DNA of 64,000 bases from Heliobacterium chlorum (GCF_014502795.1 NZ_JACVHF010000017.1:1-64000); one strand, 5' to 3'. Shown: positions 1 through 8,296, counted from the first letter of the stretch. Notes: generated by a model not told the origin, from the letters alone. Made by a program: numbers and translations.

Positions 1-120
1 TTTGGGGATAACGTAATCACCACGGCGATCCTCGACCGATTAGTGCATCATAGTGAACTCTTCTCTCTTTCGGGGGATAGTTATCGGATGACACATCGCA
101 AAACCTTCCTGACTGATTAA
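1..120 (+). CDS. istB: IS21-family helper ATPase IstB, C-terminal fragment
   Basis: The open frame from base 1 to the TAA at 118-120 gives 39 residues. They include an ILDRLVHH segment followed by LSGDSYRM, which match the conserved end of IstB, the AAA+ helper of IS21-type transposition. The 5' part lies outside the window, so the ATPase motifs cannot be seen. The gene ends normally, with no sign of decay in the visible part. IstB normally works with the IstA transposase encoded upstream. Recognition rests on the short C-terminal motif only, but that motif is distinctive. Confidence 0.8.
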   Translation, partial: FGDNVITTAILDRLVHHSELFSLSGDSYRMTHRKTFLTD

Positions 121-374
121 AATCCCCCCGAAGCAATCTTTAGATATATCTACAAAGCTTCATTGCCTTAAACAAACATCCGTGGTTGTTCAGGCATCCC
201 TGGGCCAAGGCGCCTAAATTATTGCGTTACCTTGACGAACGGGGTGCCCGAACAACCTCATCTCCCAACCAAAGAGATCGCATTTACCTCACAAAAAAAC
301 GGCCATGCGTAGTGGCCAAAAAAAGTCCAAAATTAATGTCCTTTTTTCGACCAAAACTATTGACCGATCACACA
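121..374. mobile_element. Probable right end of an IS21-family element
   Basis: This noncoding stretch follows the istB stop. Around 311-374 it carries short, partly repeated A/T-rich words (AAAAAAGTCCAAAATTAATG, then CCTTTTTTCGACCAAAACTA) and ends near TGACCGATCACACA. That layout resembles the terminal multiple-repeat region of IS21 elements, which end in CA. The outer boundary near 372-374 is an estimate, because the left end is outside the window. A 69-codon open frame at 186-395 has no recognisable product and I do not call it. Bases 375-525 hold only the start region of the next gene. Confidence 0.5.
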
Positions 375-525
375 GTACGTGGAGGCAGCGAGTAACCGGC
401 TCAATGAAGCGGCTTAATTATAGTTGTTCAATGTTTGACTAAGGCAAGAATCCCTGGACTAGAACAAGAACGTGTGTTCCAATAATGAGGGAAACGTGCT
501 ATTCTATTTCCAGGAGGTGTTGATG

Positions 526-780
526 ATGTTCCTAAAACCAAAAGACGCTCAGGTGGTTAATGATCTGCGGGAAATTACCGAGTATCAACTAGAGGAAATG
601 AATGAAATCGTCAGTTCTGCCATACAAGAAAAGTCACAGTTAATGTTTCAACTGCGAAATGGGAAACAGATCTTGTGTGTGCCGCTAAAAGGCAGAATGG
701 GGAAATTATCAGTATCTACCGAGCGTGGTGAGCGTGAAATTCTCTTCACCGATATCGTCGATGTACAGAAAATCTCGTGA
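526..780 (+). CDS. Small hypothetical protein (84 aa)
   Basis: I do not recognise this protein. ATG codons at 523 and 526 follow AGGAGG at 512-517; the 526 start has the better spacing (8 bases). The N-terminal half looks helical and acidic (around NDLREITEYQLEEMNE). The C-terminal half looks like alternating strands, ending near ILFTDIVDVQKIS. There is no signal peptide, membrane segment or cysteine cluster. It stands alone between the IS end and a long noncoding stretch, which suggests accessory DNA. The good ribosome site supports real expression. Confidence 0.55.
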   Translation: MFLKPKDAQVVNDLREITEYQLEEMNEIVSSAIQEKSQLMFQLRNGKQILCVPLKGRMGKLSVSTERGEREILFTDIVDVQKIS

Positions 781-1327
781 TTGCCACAGCCATGCCTGTC
801 TCGCCATGTGTGCCGACGGAATCCCTTGGTAATATAATTCCATTCAGATAATACCAGCGAGCCACACGTGGCCACACAGCCCGCGACGTTGCCAACCCAG
901 CCGTGCGGAAGCTGGGTGAGTGATTGGCGGGGCTGAGGTTGATGGCGTGTTTCATCCACGGATAATCTGACTTTAATAATGAGGCTATCGTCAGACTGTT
1001 TCCCGTATGTCCGTTTTAACAACTGGCCCATATGTCCAAACGGACAATGTAACTAGAACAACAACATAGCTATAGAGATTACTGTGGTTCCTAACGGTAA
1101 CTGTACTAGACACTGTAGTTAACTGCTCTACCCACTGAACAGGTCCCCACAGCACCTTACAGCAATCATATCGTTTTTACCGTTAACATTAAATAGAGGG
1201 ATGCTGGCGGCAATTCCTGTAAGTCACTTGTCACAACTGCGATCTTTTGGGTAACAAGAAACAGTCTGGACCGCATAGGCCCAGGCTGTTATTATTTTGA
1301 CTATGTCTTTGAATAGGGGGGGCAGCG
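781..1327. other. Noncoding accessory stretch with a decayed 24-bp-type repeat
   Basis: No convincing gene is seen on either strand. At 1006-1054 two TATGTCC units lie 25 bases apart and closely resemble the repeats at 2319-2414. The second contains the perfect dyad TGTCCAAACGGACA at 1033-1046. It is followed by AATGTAACTAGAACAACAA, matching the flank of the other array (GATGTAACAAGAACCAA). The extra base breaks the 8-codon phase seen there, so this looks like a decayed copy. The rest shows nothing I can name. Confidence 0.5.
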
Positions 1328-1658
1328 TTGTTCGTTAATTACACCTATAACGCCACGGTCACAAGAGTTATAGACGGCGACACGTTCGAAGCAGATGTTG
1401 ACCTCGGCTTCAACGTCATTAATAAAGGAAAGGTTCCGCTTATATGGCCTAAATGCGCCAGAGATTTATGGCGAGGAAAAGGCTAGGGGAGAACAGGCTA
1501 AACAATGGTTAGCGTCTCAGATCGAGGGCAAGTTCGTTACCGTCAATTCCGTTCGGAAAGAGAAGTATGGGCGGTGGCTAGCAGTCGTCAACGCGGAGGG
1601 GAAGAACGTGAATGATGAGATGATTGTCGAAGGGCTAGCCGTTCCATTTATGAAATAA
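1328..1658 (+). pseudogene. Thermonuclease-like (SNase-fold) protein, frameshifted
   Basis: Two adjacent frames together give one SNase-like protein. From a TTG at 1328, after a G-rich ribosome site at 1315-1322, the first frame encodes NATVTRVIDGDTFEADVDLG, the start of the nuclease fold with its IDGDTF motif. The frame then shifts near 1417-1425. The next frame continues with IKERFRLYGLNAPEIYGEE, including the RLYGLNAPE motif, then EKYGRW and a normal stop. Removing one A from the A/T run at 1419-1425 restores a protein of about 109 residues. It may be a true pseudogene or a sequencing error. No signal peptide is visible, so it would act in the cytoplasm, as many phage- or plasmid-linked members do. 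Confidence 0.75.
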
Positions 1659-1728
1659 GACATCCGACGGAATGTAGACCAGTAAAAATAAACCTGCTAC
1701 GATGGTTATATCGTTAGGAGGTGTCGAA

Positions 1729-2172
1729 GTGAATTATAATCAAGCGAAAAGTCGTTTAGCTCCATGCGGACTTGACTGTTCACGATGTGCTGATTATGAG
1801 TCTGGAGAAATAAAACAAGTTAGTTCTCGCCTAACCGAATTGCTTGGAAATTACAGACGCCTAGCCACTATTAAGGCAAACACATTCCCTGTCTTTCAGA
1901 ACTATCAGGAGTTTGAGGACGTACTCTCGTATTTTAGCCAAGCATCATGCAGTGGATGTCGAGGAGAAAACGTAAAATGCCCGATTAATTGCCCGGCACA
2001 AACTTGTCATAAGGAAAAAGGCGTTGATTTTTGTTTTCAATGTGATGAATATCCTTGTGATAAACCCTTTCCAGACGCGATTAAGAACCGATGGAGAACA
2101 TTAAATGACCGAATGAAAGAAATCGGCGTTGAAAGATTTTGTATCGAACAAGATAAAAAACCTAGGTATTAA
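1729..2172 (+). CDS. DUF3795 cysteine-rich protein
   Basis: The protein starts close to a CGLDCSRCADY motif and later has CSGCRGENVKCPINC and FCFQCDEYPC. This spacing of cysteines is typical of the DUF3795 family of small, presumably metal-binding proteins of unknown function. I prefer the GTG at 1729 over the upstream ATG at 1702, because AGGAGGTG lies at 1716-1723, inside the longer frame and at proper distance from the GTG. Length is 147 residues, usual for the family. It is a lone gene in the accessory region; no partner suggests a function. Confidence 0.8.
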   Translation: MNYNQAKSRLAPCGLDCSRCADYESGEIKQVSSRLTELLGNYRRLATIKANTFPVFQNYQEFEDVLSYFSQASCSGCRGENVKCPINCPAQTCHKEKGVDFCFQCDEYPCDKPFPDAIKNRWRTLNDRMKEIGVERFCIEQDKKPRY

Positions 2173-2318
2173 AATGGCGATACCCGGTAAGCACGAGGGA
2201 TGATTTTCATTTGACCATCAGTTGAACTGACTCACAAAATTCAAAGAGCTTCGCAATAAACGATGTTGTCGCGGTGACCGATTTGATAATCAAACCGGTT
2301 GGCATGAGTAAAATCCCG

Positions 2319-2414
2319 GTTGATCGTTTGAACAATCGTACAGTTGTCCGTTTGGACATGCGTATAGTTGTCCATTTGAACAACTGTATAGTTGTCCAAA
2401 CATGCGATGTAACA
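2319..2414 (+). repeat. 24-bp tandem repeat, four copies
   Basis: Four head-to-tail 24-bp units lie at 2319-2342, 2343-2366, 2367-2390 and 2391-2414. The core is close to GTTGTCCRTTTGRACAAC. Units 2 and 3 contain dyads (TGTCC-GTTT-GGACA and TTGTCCATTTGAACAA), so each unit could bind a dimeric protein or form a small hairpin. The units differ by several bases, so the array is old. There are no spacers, which rules out CRISPR. A broken relative lies at 1006-1054. Confidence 0.75.
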
Positions 2415-2533
2415 AGAACCAACGAACAAGAACCAATAAACAAGAAGAAACAGGCAGAGCAGCCAGTAGTGGTTAAATTACCGTGGATAAAAACAAACAA
2501 CGCCTGGGATGACCGTTTGACAAATAGTGAGAA

Positions 2534-2569
2534 GACGCTTTGCTGACGAAAGTTGGCAGGGCGTTTTTT
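2534..2569 (+). terminator. Rho-independent terminator
   Basis: ACGCTTTGC pairs with GCAGGGCGT (two G-U pairs) around a 12-base loop and is followed by a run of six T. Confidence 0.65.
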
Positions 2570-2624
2570 ATTTCCCCACTGTAGTAGTAGGAATTAAAGG
2601 GAGTGCGGAAAGGAGGTGATCACC

Positions 2625-3029
2625 TTGTCGAAAGTATACCGGCTGTCTGCCCAGCAGTTGAGAGCTGCTGAAATCTTTGCCACCAACGATATCCACAAGA
2701 TGACCATGGCTCAGATCGCTGAAGAAGTTGGCGTAACCGATCGGTCCCTATACCGTTGGAAACAAGACCCCGACTTCATCGCTTACCAGAATGATGTGGC
2801 CGAACGGGTAATGAACGACTTCCTGGCAGAAACCTACGGCATCCTCCGTGGCATTGTCCGTACCAGCGGAAGCGACGGTAATAAGCTGAAGGCCATTGAA
2901 CTTGTGCTGAAGAACCAGGGCCGATTGACCGACGTCCAGAAGATTGAGGCAAAGGTTGAGGATACACGTTCCAACGAAGCAATCGAGGCCGAGATTGATA
3001 ATCTGAAGAAGATGTTGGCTGAGATGTAA
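2625..3029 (+). CDS. Phage-type HTH protein (phBC6A51 / terminase small-subunit-like)
   Basis: The N-terminal 60 residues contain the helix-turn-helix pattern MAQIAEEVGVTDRSLYRWK, typical of phBC6A51-type HTH proteins encoded by Gram-positive phages, often as terminase small-subunit-like DNA-binding proteins. The C-terminal part is a charged helix ending in EAEIDNLKKMLAEM, consistent with oligomerisation. The likely start is TTG at 2625, eight bases after AGGAGG (2611-2616); an in-frame GTG at 2616 overlaps that site. No terminase large subunit, portal or other structural phage gene follows, so this is an orphan or prophage remnant. The DNA-binding fold is fairly sure; the packaging role is only a family-based guess. 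Confidence 0.75.
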   Translation: MSKVYRLSAQQLRAAEIFATNDIHKMTMAQIAEEVGVTDRSLYRWKQDPDFIAYQNDVAERVMNDFLAETYGILRGIVRTSGSDGNKLKAIELVLKNQGRLTDVQKIEAKVEDTRSNEAIEAEIDNLKKMLAEM

Positions 3030-3354
3030 CCAACGACCTAAGTTCAACTTAGCCCGTTAAAACTCATCCTCTATCATTGCAATATAAGACGAAAATGGTG
3101 AAGAACAAGTCAACAAGCCCAGAAAAAAGTTCGTTTACCTCCCAAAAAACTCATCTTATATGTAAACCCGAATACTCGGAATCTCTTTAGTCTGGCCTGT
3201 AGCTCTTACAGATTAGGGATTAAAAGTTTATTTTCCATTCAAACTCCTTCTGTCCAAACGATAATTATGGAGAGAACCCTCCAATGAAAAAGTAGGACTT
3301 CTGAACTGAAGCGAAGGCTTGTCAAGAATAAGTATGTGATTTATAATACAATCA
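3030..3354. other. Intergenic stretch, no gene seen
   Basis: This separates the phage-like gene from the cobalamin riboswitch. It is A/T-rich and holds no supported coding frame. The promoter of the riboswitch operon should lie here, but I could not fix a convincing -35/-10 pair. Confidence 0.5.
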
Positions 3355-3545
3355 ACTGCATAACCGTTCCAGGTGCCCTCAAAAGGGAGAATAGGGAACC
3401 GGGTGCAAATCCCGGACGGACCCACCACTGTAACGAGGAGCTTTGCACAATCGGCCACTGGGATACCGGGAAGGCGTGCACGGCGATGAATCGGAGTCAG
3501 GAGACCTGCCTGTAACGCTGGGTGAATCATGAATCACGGTAAAGT
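3355..3545 (+). promoter_or_regulatory. Cobalamin (B12) riboswitch
   Basis: Ordered hallmarks of the adenosylcobalamin riboswitch are present. They are AGGTGCC at 3371-3377, AAAAGGGAGAATAGGGAACC with GGTGCAAATCCCGGACGG, CCACTGTAAC, and finally ATGAATCGGAGTCAGGAGACC with CTGCCTG (the B12 box) near 3485-3512. It lies 120 bases ahead of the alpha-ribazole/ECF operon. Bound cobalamin is expected to switch that operon off. I did not resolve whether the expression platform ends transcription or hides the ribosome site. Confidence 0.93.
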
Positions 3546-3665
3546 TCATGGTCAATTTGTTGTTGTAATCGCGCAACGGCAGAATGACTATGGGCTTTTT
3601 TGTTTACCTTGCGCTAGGGACTGTTCGGTAGCAGGAAAGAATTCTATCAAGAAGGGGGTGTACAT

Positions 3666-4436
3666 ATGGGTTACCATGGGCGTGATGTAGAGGTTGTCTT
3701 TTTATCGGTCGATCAGTGCCTGGTAGCAGCTTGTGATTCCTGCGGCGCTATCGGGGACAAGGAATTTGATGTAGTCTCAGTGCCGCAATACATCGTCGGG
3801 CGTTTTACAACCCGTGTCGCTTTGCTGGAGGTTCTCGCTGTCGGTGCGGCTCCAGCGGTGGTGACCGTGGCGATCTCCAATGAGCCGAGTCCCACCGGGG
3901 AAAAAATCCTCGCCGGGGTTCGAGATGAACTAAAGGAAATCGGAAAAGCCGAGCTGCCGGTGGTCATCAGTACGGAAAAAAACATTCCCACCAAACAGAC
4001 TGGTGTCGGCGTCACGGTAGTGGGTGCCGTCGAACGACGAGGTCTTCGAATCGGCACGACTCAGCCCGGTGACCGGATGTACTGTTTGGGCCTACCAAAA
4101 GTAGGACCGGAAGTGCAGCGCGCCGACGACGAGAAAATTGCCCAGGCTGGGCACATCCTGAAGCTTTTTCAAATCGAAGGCGTCCATGATGTGCTCCCTG
4201 TCGGATCACGGGGGATTCGTGCGGAAGCGATTACGCTCGCCAATGCGGTGGGCTGCCGCTTTTCTGAGTGGCCGATCTCAAGTCTCGATCTGGAAAAATC
4301 GGCAGGACCCTCAACCTGTGTACTCTTTACAGCTAACCGGGAAATTCGTCTCGACGAATTCGCAGATACTCCCGTGCAGGTTATCGGAGAGGTCCTCTCA
4401 TCGTCAAGCCATTTCAGTATGGCGCCCGATGAGTAA
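3666..4436 (+). CDS. cblS: Probable alpha-ribazole kinase, AIR-synthase-related (CblS)
   Basis: The 256-residue protein resembles one half of the PurM/ThiL (AIR synthase-related) fold: an N-terminal core with CDSCGAIGDKEFD, a GRFTTRVALLEVLAVGA helix, and GVTVVGAVERRGLR in the middle. Some Firmicutes use a PurM-related kinase, CblS, to phosphorylate alpha-ribazole for the lower ligand of cobalamin, together with the transporter CblT. Here the gene is first behind a B12 riboswitch and is followed by an ECF S component, exactly that pairing. The ATG at 3666 follows GAAGGGGGTG. The alternative is another AIR-synthase-related protein of cobalamin metabolism; the fold is surer than the substrate. 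Confidence 0.72.
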   Translation: MGYHGRDVEVVFLSVDQCLVAACDSCGAIGDKEFDVVSVPQYIVGRFTTRVALLEVLAVGAAPAVVTVAISNEPSPTGEKILAGVRDELKEIGKAELPVVISTEKNIPTKQTGVGVTVVGAVERRGLRIGTTQPGDRMYCLGLPKVGPEVQRADDEKIAQAGHILKLFQIEGVHDVLPVGSRGIRAEAITLANAVGCRFSEWPISSLDLEKSAGPSTCVLFTANREIRLDEFADTPVQVIGEVLSSSSHFSMAPDE

Positions 4437-4493
4437 GGTTCTGGGGTTACCTCAAAGGAAGAATAAGAAGCAGAAACGAAGGGGGATTCACGA

Positions 4494-5012
4494 ATGAGTC
4501 ACATGGAAATGGAAACCGGAGATTTACAACCCTCCATATGGTCAGCGAAGCGGGTGGCGGTGATCGCGATCTTCATCGCCTTAAGCGCTGTCGGTTCTCT
4601 GATTAAGATCCCGAGCCCCGTTGGAACGATTGGTCTAGATTCTGCCCCGGGCTTCTTCGTCGCGATTGCCTTTGGCGCCATGGAAGGGATGGCGGTGATC
4701 GGTATCGGCCATCTGTTAACCGCTGCCGTCGTCGGCTTTCCGCTGAGCATTCCGATTCACCTGTTTATCGCGGTTCAAATGGCCCTCTGGGCACTGGCTT
4801 TTCACTGGATTGAGAAAAAGATGGGTATTGTGGCAGCAACTATCGCAGGAATTTTCTTAAACGGCGTCGTCTCTTCCCTTACGATGATCTTCATGGGCGG
4901 TTGGGGTGCAGTGTTAGGGGTCATGCCCTTTTTAGTCATCGGATCAGCCATCAACGTTGTTCTCTCGGCCATCGCGTTCAAAGCGGTAAAAGCATCAAAC
5001 TTGTTGAGGTAA
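4494..5012 (+). CDS. cblT: ECF transporter S component, probable alpha-ribazole transporter (CblT)
   Basis: A 172-residue membrane protein with about five to six hydrophobic segments. Its SLIKIPSPVGTIGLDSAPGF segment after the first helix is typical of S components of energy-coupling factor transporters. S components bind the vitamin-like substrate and dock on a shared ATPase/EcfT module, which is encoded immediately downstream with only three bases between the genes. Position under the B12 riboswitch and next to cblS points to alpha-ribazole or another cobalamin precursor. Substrate is inferred from context; family membership is clear. Confidence 0.75.
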   Translation: MSHMEMETGDLQPSIWSAKRVAVIAIFIALSAVGSLIKIPSPVGTIGLDSAPGFFVAIAFGAMEGMAVIGIGHLLTAAVVGFPLSIPIHLFIAVQMALWALAFHWIEKKMGIVAATIAGIFLNGVVSSLTMIFMGGWGAVLGVMPFLVIGSAINVVLSAIAFKAVKASNLLR

Positions 5013-5015
5013 GCC

Positions 5016-7559
5016 GTGGCCAATGCTATTGAGATTCAAAATCTAACCTATCGTTATCCCCATGCCGAAAGACCGAGCCTCGTAAACCTAAACCTGACCG
5101 TCGAATCAGGAAAATTCATTGCCATCATGGGACCCACTGGTGCGGGAAAGTCAACCTTATGCCTTTGCCTCAACGGATTGATTCCCCAACTGATGCAGGG
5201 AGATCTAATCGGCAAAGTCCTTCTGGCCGGAAAGGACACACAAAAATTCCGGGTCCAGACGCTAGCCCGCCAGATCGGGCTGGTCCTGCAGGAGCCGGAG
5301 ACACAAATCTTCGGGCAGACCGTGTTTGAAGACGGGGCCATTGGCCCCTGTAATTTCTCTTTGCCCGCGTCTGAAGTGCAAGAGAGGGTTCGAGAAGCGC
5401 TAACTCGTGTCGGATTGACCAGTTACGAGCCGCGCCATACGGAAGAACTATCTGGCGGGGAAAAACAGCGCCTTGCCATTGCCGGTCTGTTAGCCCAGCG
5501 CCCAGAGATTCTGGTCTTGGACGAGCCTGCAGCGGAGTTAGACCCAAAAGGCCGTCAAGAGATCTACGAGACGCTTGACGCCCTCCGGAAAGAGTATTCC
5601 ATGACGATCGTCGTCGTTGAACCAAACGGTGAAGATATCCTGGAGCGGGCCGATGAAATCATCGTGCTCTGTGAGGGAGAGATTGCCTGGCAAGGGCAGC
5701 CAGACCGTTTGTTTCGTGACGTATCGCTGGTGAAGCGCTTGGGACTGCGTCCCATTCCCGTTAGCCTAATCGGTTGGCACTGTTACGAAAAGGGATGGAT
5801 TGGCCGAGAGGAGATCCCATTGACCGTCTCTTCGGCAGTTTCTTTATTCCGCCGACCTGGTATTAAGGAATTGGTTCAGGGTGACTTCGATAATGTCTTC
5901 CATTTTAAAAAAGCAAACACTACGATAAATCCACAAAATAGGGAAGATGTCGCAGCGATCGAAATTCGACAGCTTTTTTACACCTATGAATCGGGTCAGA
6001 GAGCCCTGCAGGGCATCGATTTCACCGTCCAGCAAGGCGAGTTTATAACCTTCGTCGGTCAAAATGGTGCCGGCAAGACAACACTGGCGAAACACTTAAA
6101 CGGTCTACTGAAACCAGCTAGCGGGGAAGTTCTCATCCACGGAAAAAGTACGAAAGACGTCCCTACGAGCCAATTGGCTCATAGGGTGGGGTATGTCTTT
6201 CAAAATCCAGACCATCAGATTTTCTCCCTAACCGTGGAAAAAGAGGTCGAGTACGGGCTCGGTAATCTGAATTTGACGGAAGTGGAAGTCAGAGAAAGAG
6301 TCTCCGAAGCGCTGCGGTTGACGGGGTTGGAATCGCGCCGCTCCGTTCATCCACTCACGTTGGGCAAGGGTGACCGTCAGATGCTGGCACTCGCCTCCAT
6401 CCTGGCATTACGCCCTCAAATCCTGGTCATCGACGAACCCACCACCGGTCTCGATGAATCAGGAGTCGGACAAGTGATGGCCCTCATCAAGCGCCTTCAC
6501 GAAGAAGGAACGACCGTAATCATGGTCAGTCATGACATGGAACTAGTCGCTCAATACGCTGAGCGAGTCATCGTTTTATATGAAGGAACCGTCTTGATGG
6601 ACGGGCCTTCGCAGGACGTCTTTGCTGAGCGGGACATACTAGCCCAAGCTGCGGTGATTCCGCCCCAGCGGTTTCTTCTGGAAGAGGCCTTGTTTGGACA
6701 GGCCGGATCTATTACACAGACAGATCTAGTTCTACCAACGAGAGGGATGGAGCAGACAGGTTCAAGCAATCCGCAGACTAGGCAGTCATATTTGTCTCGC
6801 CTTGATGTCCGAACGAAAATAGCTGGCTTTTTCGGCGTAGTCATTACATCCTTTGTTTTCCAAGACTTACTGTCTATGCTGGCCTTATTTGCCATCGTTG
6901 CAGTGGTCGCCACTCTCGTCAAATCTACATGGGAAAAGTCCTGGGATACGTTAAAGCCCTTGTTGCCCCTACTCGGTCTAATCGTCATCATGACCGCCTT
7001 TACCTATCCCCAAGATCATCTTCCCGACGGGATTTACCGAACAGTCATCATAACTGGATTCATCGACGAACGATGGGGAATGACGGTTGGGGGACTGTTG
7101 ATGGGTCTGACCTATATACTGCGTATAGTGATTATGGTGATCATCTCGGTCGTATTAATGGCGTCAACGCCGTTTGAAGATTTTCTGCAGTTTCTATGCA
7201 AATTACGAATGCCTTCAGAAGTATCCTTCATGCTTGTCACAGCGATTCGATTTATTCCCACACTGGACAAGAAGCGCCGGATGATTATGGAAGCACAATC
7301 GGCCCGTGGCGCCGCATGGAACGCTCGGGGGCTGTTCGGTCCTATCCGCGCCTTTGTTCCGTTATTTGTTCCGCTGATCGTAAACGCCATTACGATGGCT
7401 GACCGCTTGTCTATGGCTATGCTCAACCGGGGATACGGATATAGCCGGACTCCGACGGTGCTGCGGGAAATCGAAATGGCGCCGAGAGATTATCTATGGA
7501 CGGCTTTGATTGTCTTTGCTACTGCACTATGTATCTATCTTCGCATATCGCCCATATAA
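5016..7559 (+). CDS. Single-chain ECF transporter module (EcfA-EcfA'-EcfT fusion)
   Basis: Three normally separate ECF subunits are fused in 847 residues. ATPase 1 (about 1-280) has GPTGAGKST, LSGGEKQRLAIA and ILVLDEPAAELD. ATPase 2 (about 310-565) has GQNGAGKTT, a divergent signature LGKGDRQML in place of LSGGQ, and ILVIDEPTTGLD. The last 250 residues form an EcfT-like membrane part with several hydrophobic helices, a coupling segment AQSARGAAWNARG and a later ADRLSMAMLNRGYGY. The GTG at 5016 follows GAGGT and lies three bases after cblT. The fusion energises the CblT S component and could also serve the orphan S component at 26143. One intact and one altered signature suggests unequal ATP sites. 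Confidence 0.9.
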   Translation: MANAIEIQNLTYRYPHAERPSLVNLNLTVESGKFIAIMGPTGAGKSTLCLCLNGLIPQLMQGDLIGKVLLAGKDTQKFRVQTLARQIGLVLQEPETQIFGQTVFEDGAIGPCNFSLPASEVQERVREALTRVGLTSYEPRHTEELSGGEKQRLAIAGLLAQRPEILVLDEPAAELDPKGRQEIYETLDALRKEYSMTIVVVEPNGEDILERADEIIVLCEGEIAWQGQPDRLFRDVSLVKRLGLRPIPVSLIGWHCYEKGWIGREEIPLTVSSAVSLFRRPGIKELVQGDFDNVFHFKKANTTINPQNREDVAAIEIRQLFYTYESGQRALQGIDFTVQQGEFITFVGQNGAGKTTLAKHLNGLLKPASGEVLIHGKSTKDVPTSQLAHRVGYVFQNPDHQIFSLTVEKEVEYGLGNLNLTEVEVRERVSEALRLTGLESRRSVHPLTLGKGDRQMLALASILALRPQILVIDEPTTGLDESGVGQVMALIKRLHEEGTTVIMVSHDMELVAQYAERVIVLYEGTVLMDGPSQDVFAERDILAQAAVIPPQRFLLEEALFGQAGSITQTDLVLPTRGMEQTGSSNPQTRQSYLSRLDVRTKIAGFFGVVITSFVFQDLLSMLALFAIVAVVATLVKSTWEKSWDTLKPLLPLLGLIVIMTAFTYPQDHLPDGIYRTVIITGFIDERWGMTVGGLLMGLTYILRIVIMVIISVVLMASTPFEDFLQFLCKLRMPSEVSFMLVTAIRFIPTLDKKRRMIMEAQSARGAAWNARGLFGPIRAFVPLFVPLIVNAITMADRLSMAMLNRGYGYSRTPTVLREIEMAPRDYLWTALIVFATALCIYLRISPI

Positions 7560-7604
7560 AAAAAGGAGCGCCCGTTGACTTTTGTCAATTGACGCTCCTT
7601 TTTT
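7559..7604. terminator. Bidirectional rho-independent terminator
   Basis: AAAAGGAGCG (7561-7570) pairs with CGCTCCTTTT (7593-7602), and TTGAC-TTTT-GTCAA lies inside. A runs and T runs flank both sides, so it can end both the ECF operon and the minus-strand gene after it. Confidence 0.9.
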
Positions 7605-7654
7605 ATAGGGAAACATGGTGCAAAGATCGGTATTCGTTACGAATTTCAATCCGA

Positions 7655-8296
7655 TTAGAAGCCCAATTCTTCTCCTACGACGATGACATGAAACTCTGTC
7701 AGCATCGGTTTTTTGCTGAGGACGGTGGTGATGTTGCAGATCCGGCGAGGTCCCTGGCAATTCATACATTCGCCTGTTTTCGTACAAGGGTTGGGGAGAT
7801 TAATTCGTTTGTTATTGAGGGGAGCGGCAAACCGTTTAATCCGGGCTTCCGCTTCCGCCGTATCTTTGACGATTTTATTGACGCCGGTGACGACGATGAC
7901 TTTTTTCGGTCCGAAGATCATGGCTGCGACCCGGTTACCGACGCCGTCTCGGTTGACCAGTTGTCCGTCTAAGGTCACCGCATTCGTACCGGTGAGGAAC
8001 ACATCGCTAACCATCTGACGTCGGCGGATGTCCATCGCCTCTTCCGGGGTAATGCCGGGACGGTTGTGGTTTAACAGTTCGTTTCCTCGTTCCGACAGTC
8101 GATCCAGGAGGCCTAGTTCTTGAATGGTTGCCGATCCACCTACGCCGACAGAGGCGTCTGATGGAATGAGGGAAAGGATTTTCTCTACCGTCTCTTGGCG
8201 GTTCTTGCAGTATGTAGCCTGAAAGTTGTTCTTCGTCAGTGCCTCGACGACCTTTACCCCGAGGGTTTCATGATGCCAAGCTAAGAAGTCGTTCAT
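7655..8296 (-). CDS. LUD-domain (lactate utilization, LutC/YkgG-like) protein
   Basis: The 213-residue protein carries the LUD (DUF162) fold: SDASVGVGGSATIQELGLLD near residue 50, FLTGTNAVTLDGQLVNRDGVG near 100, and VIVVTGVNKIV. LUD proteins include LutC, but many solo members have no proven substrate. Near the C-terminus CTKTGECMNCQGPRRIC gives four cysteines that could bind a metal or iron-sulfur cluster. The start is supported by AAGGAG eight bases upstream. It is a single gene with no lutA or lutB beside it, so a role in lactate oxidation is only a possibility. Confidence 0.85.
   Translation of the reverse strand: MNDFLAWHHETLGVKVVEALTKNNFQATYCKNRQETVEKILSLIPSDASVGVGGSATIQELGLLDRLSERGNELLNHNRPGITPEEAMDIRRRQMVSDVFLTGTNAVTLDGQLVNRDGVGNRVAAMIFGPKKVIVVTGVNKIVKDTAEAEARIKRFAAPLNNKRINLPNPCTKTGECMNCQGPRRICNITTVLSKKPMLTEFHVIVVGEELGF

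Larger units (their letters stand above)
2173..2624. other. Intergenic stretch with repeat array and terminator
   Basis: A 90-codon frame at 2274-2546 is open mainly because the 24-bp repeat (2319-2414) is a multiple of three. It reads as 8-residue repeats followed by TRTNEQEPINKKKQ. It has no ribosome site I can support, so I do not call it a gene; it may be a remnant of a phage replication-protein linker. A terminator at 2534-2569 closes the stretch. Confidence 0.5.

Noticed and set aside
186-395. 69-codon frame after istB
   Set aside because: It covers the expected IS end, lacks a ribosome site and matches nothing known to me.
2274-2546. 90-codon plus-strand frame across the 24-bp repeats
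   Set aside because: The frame stays open because the repeat length is a multiple of three. No ribosome site and no recognisable domain were found.
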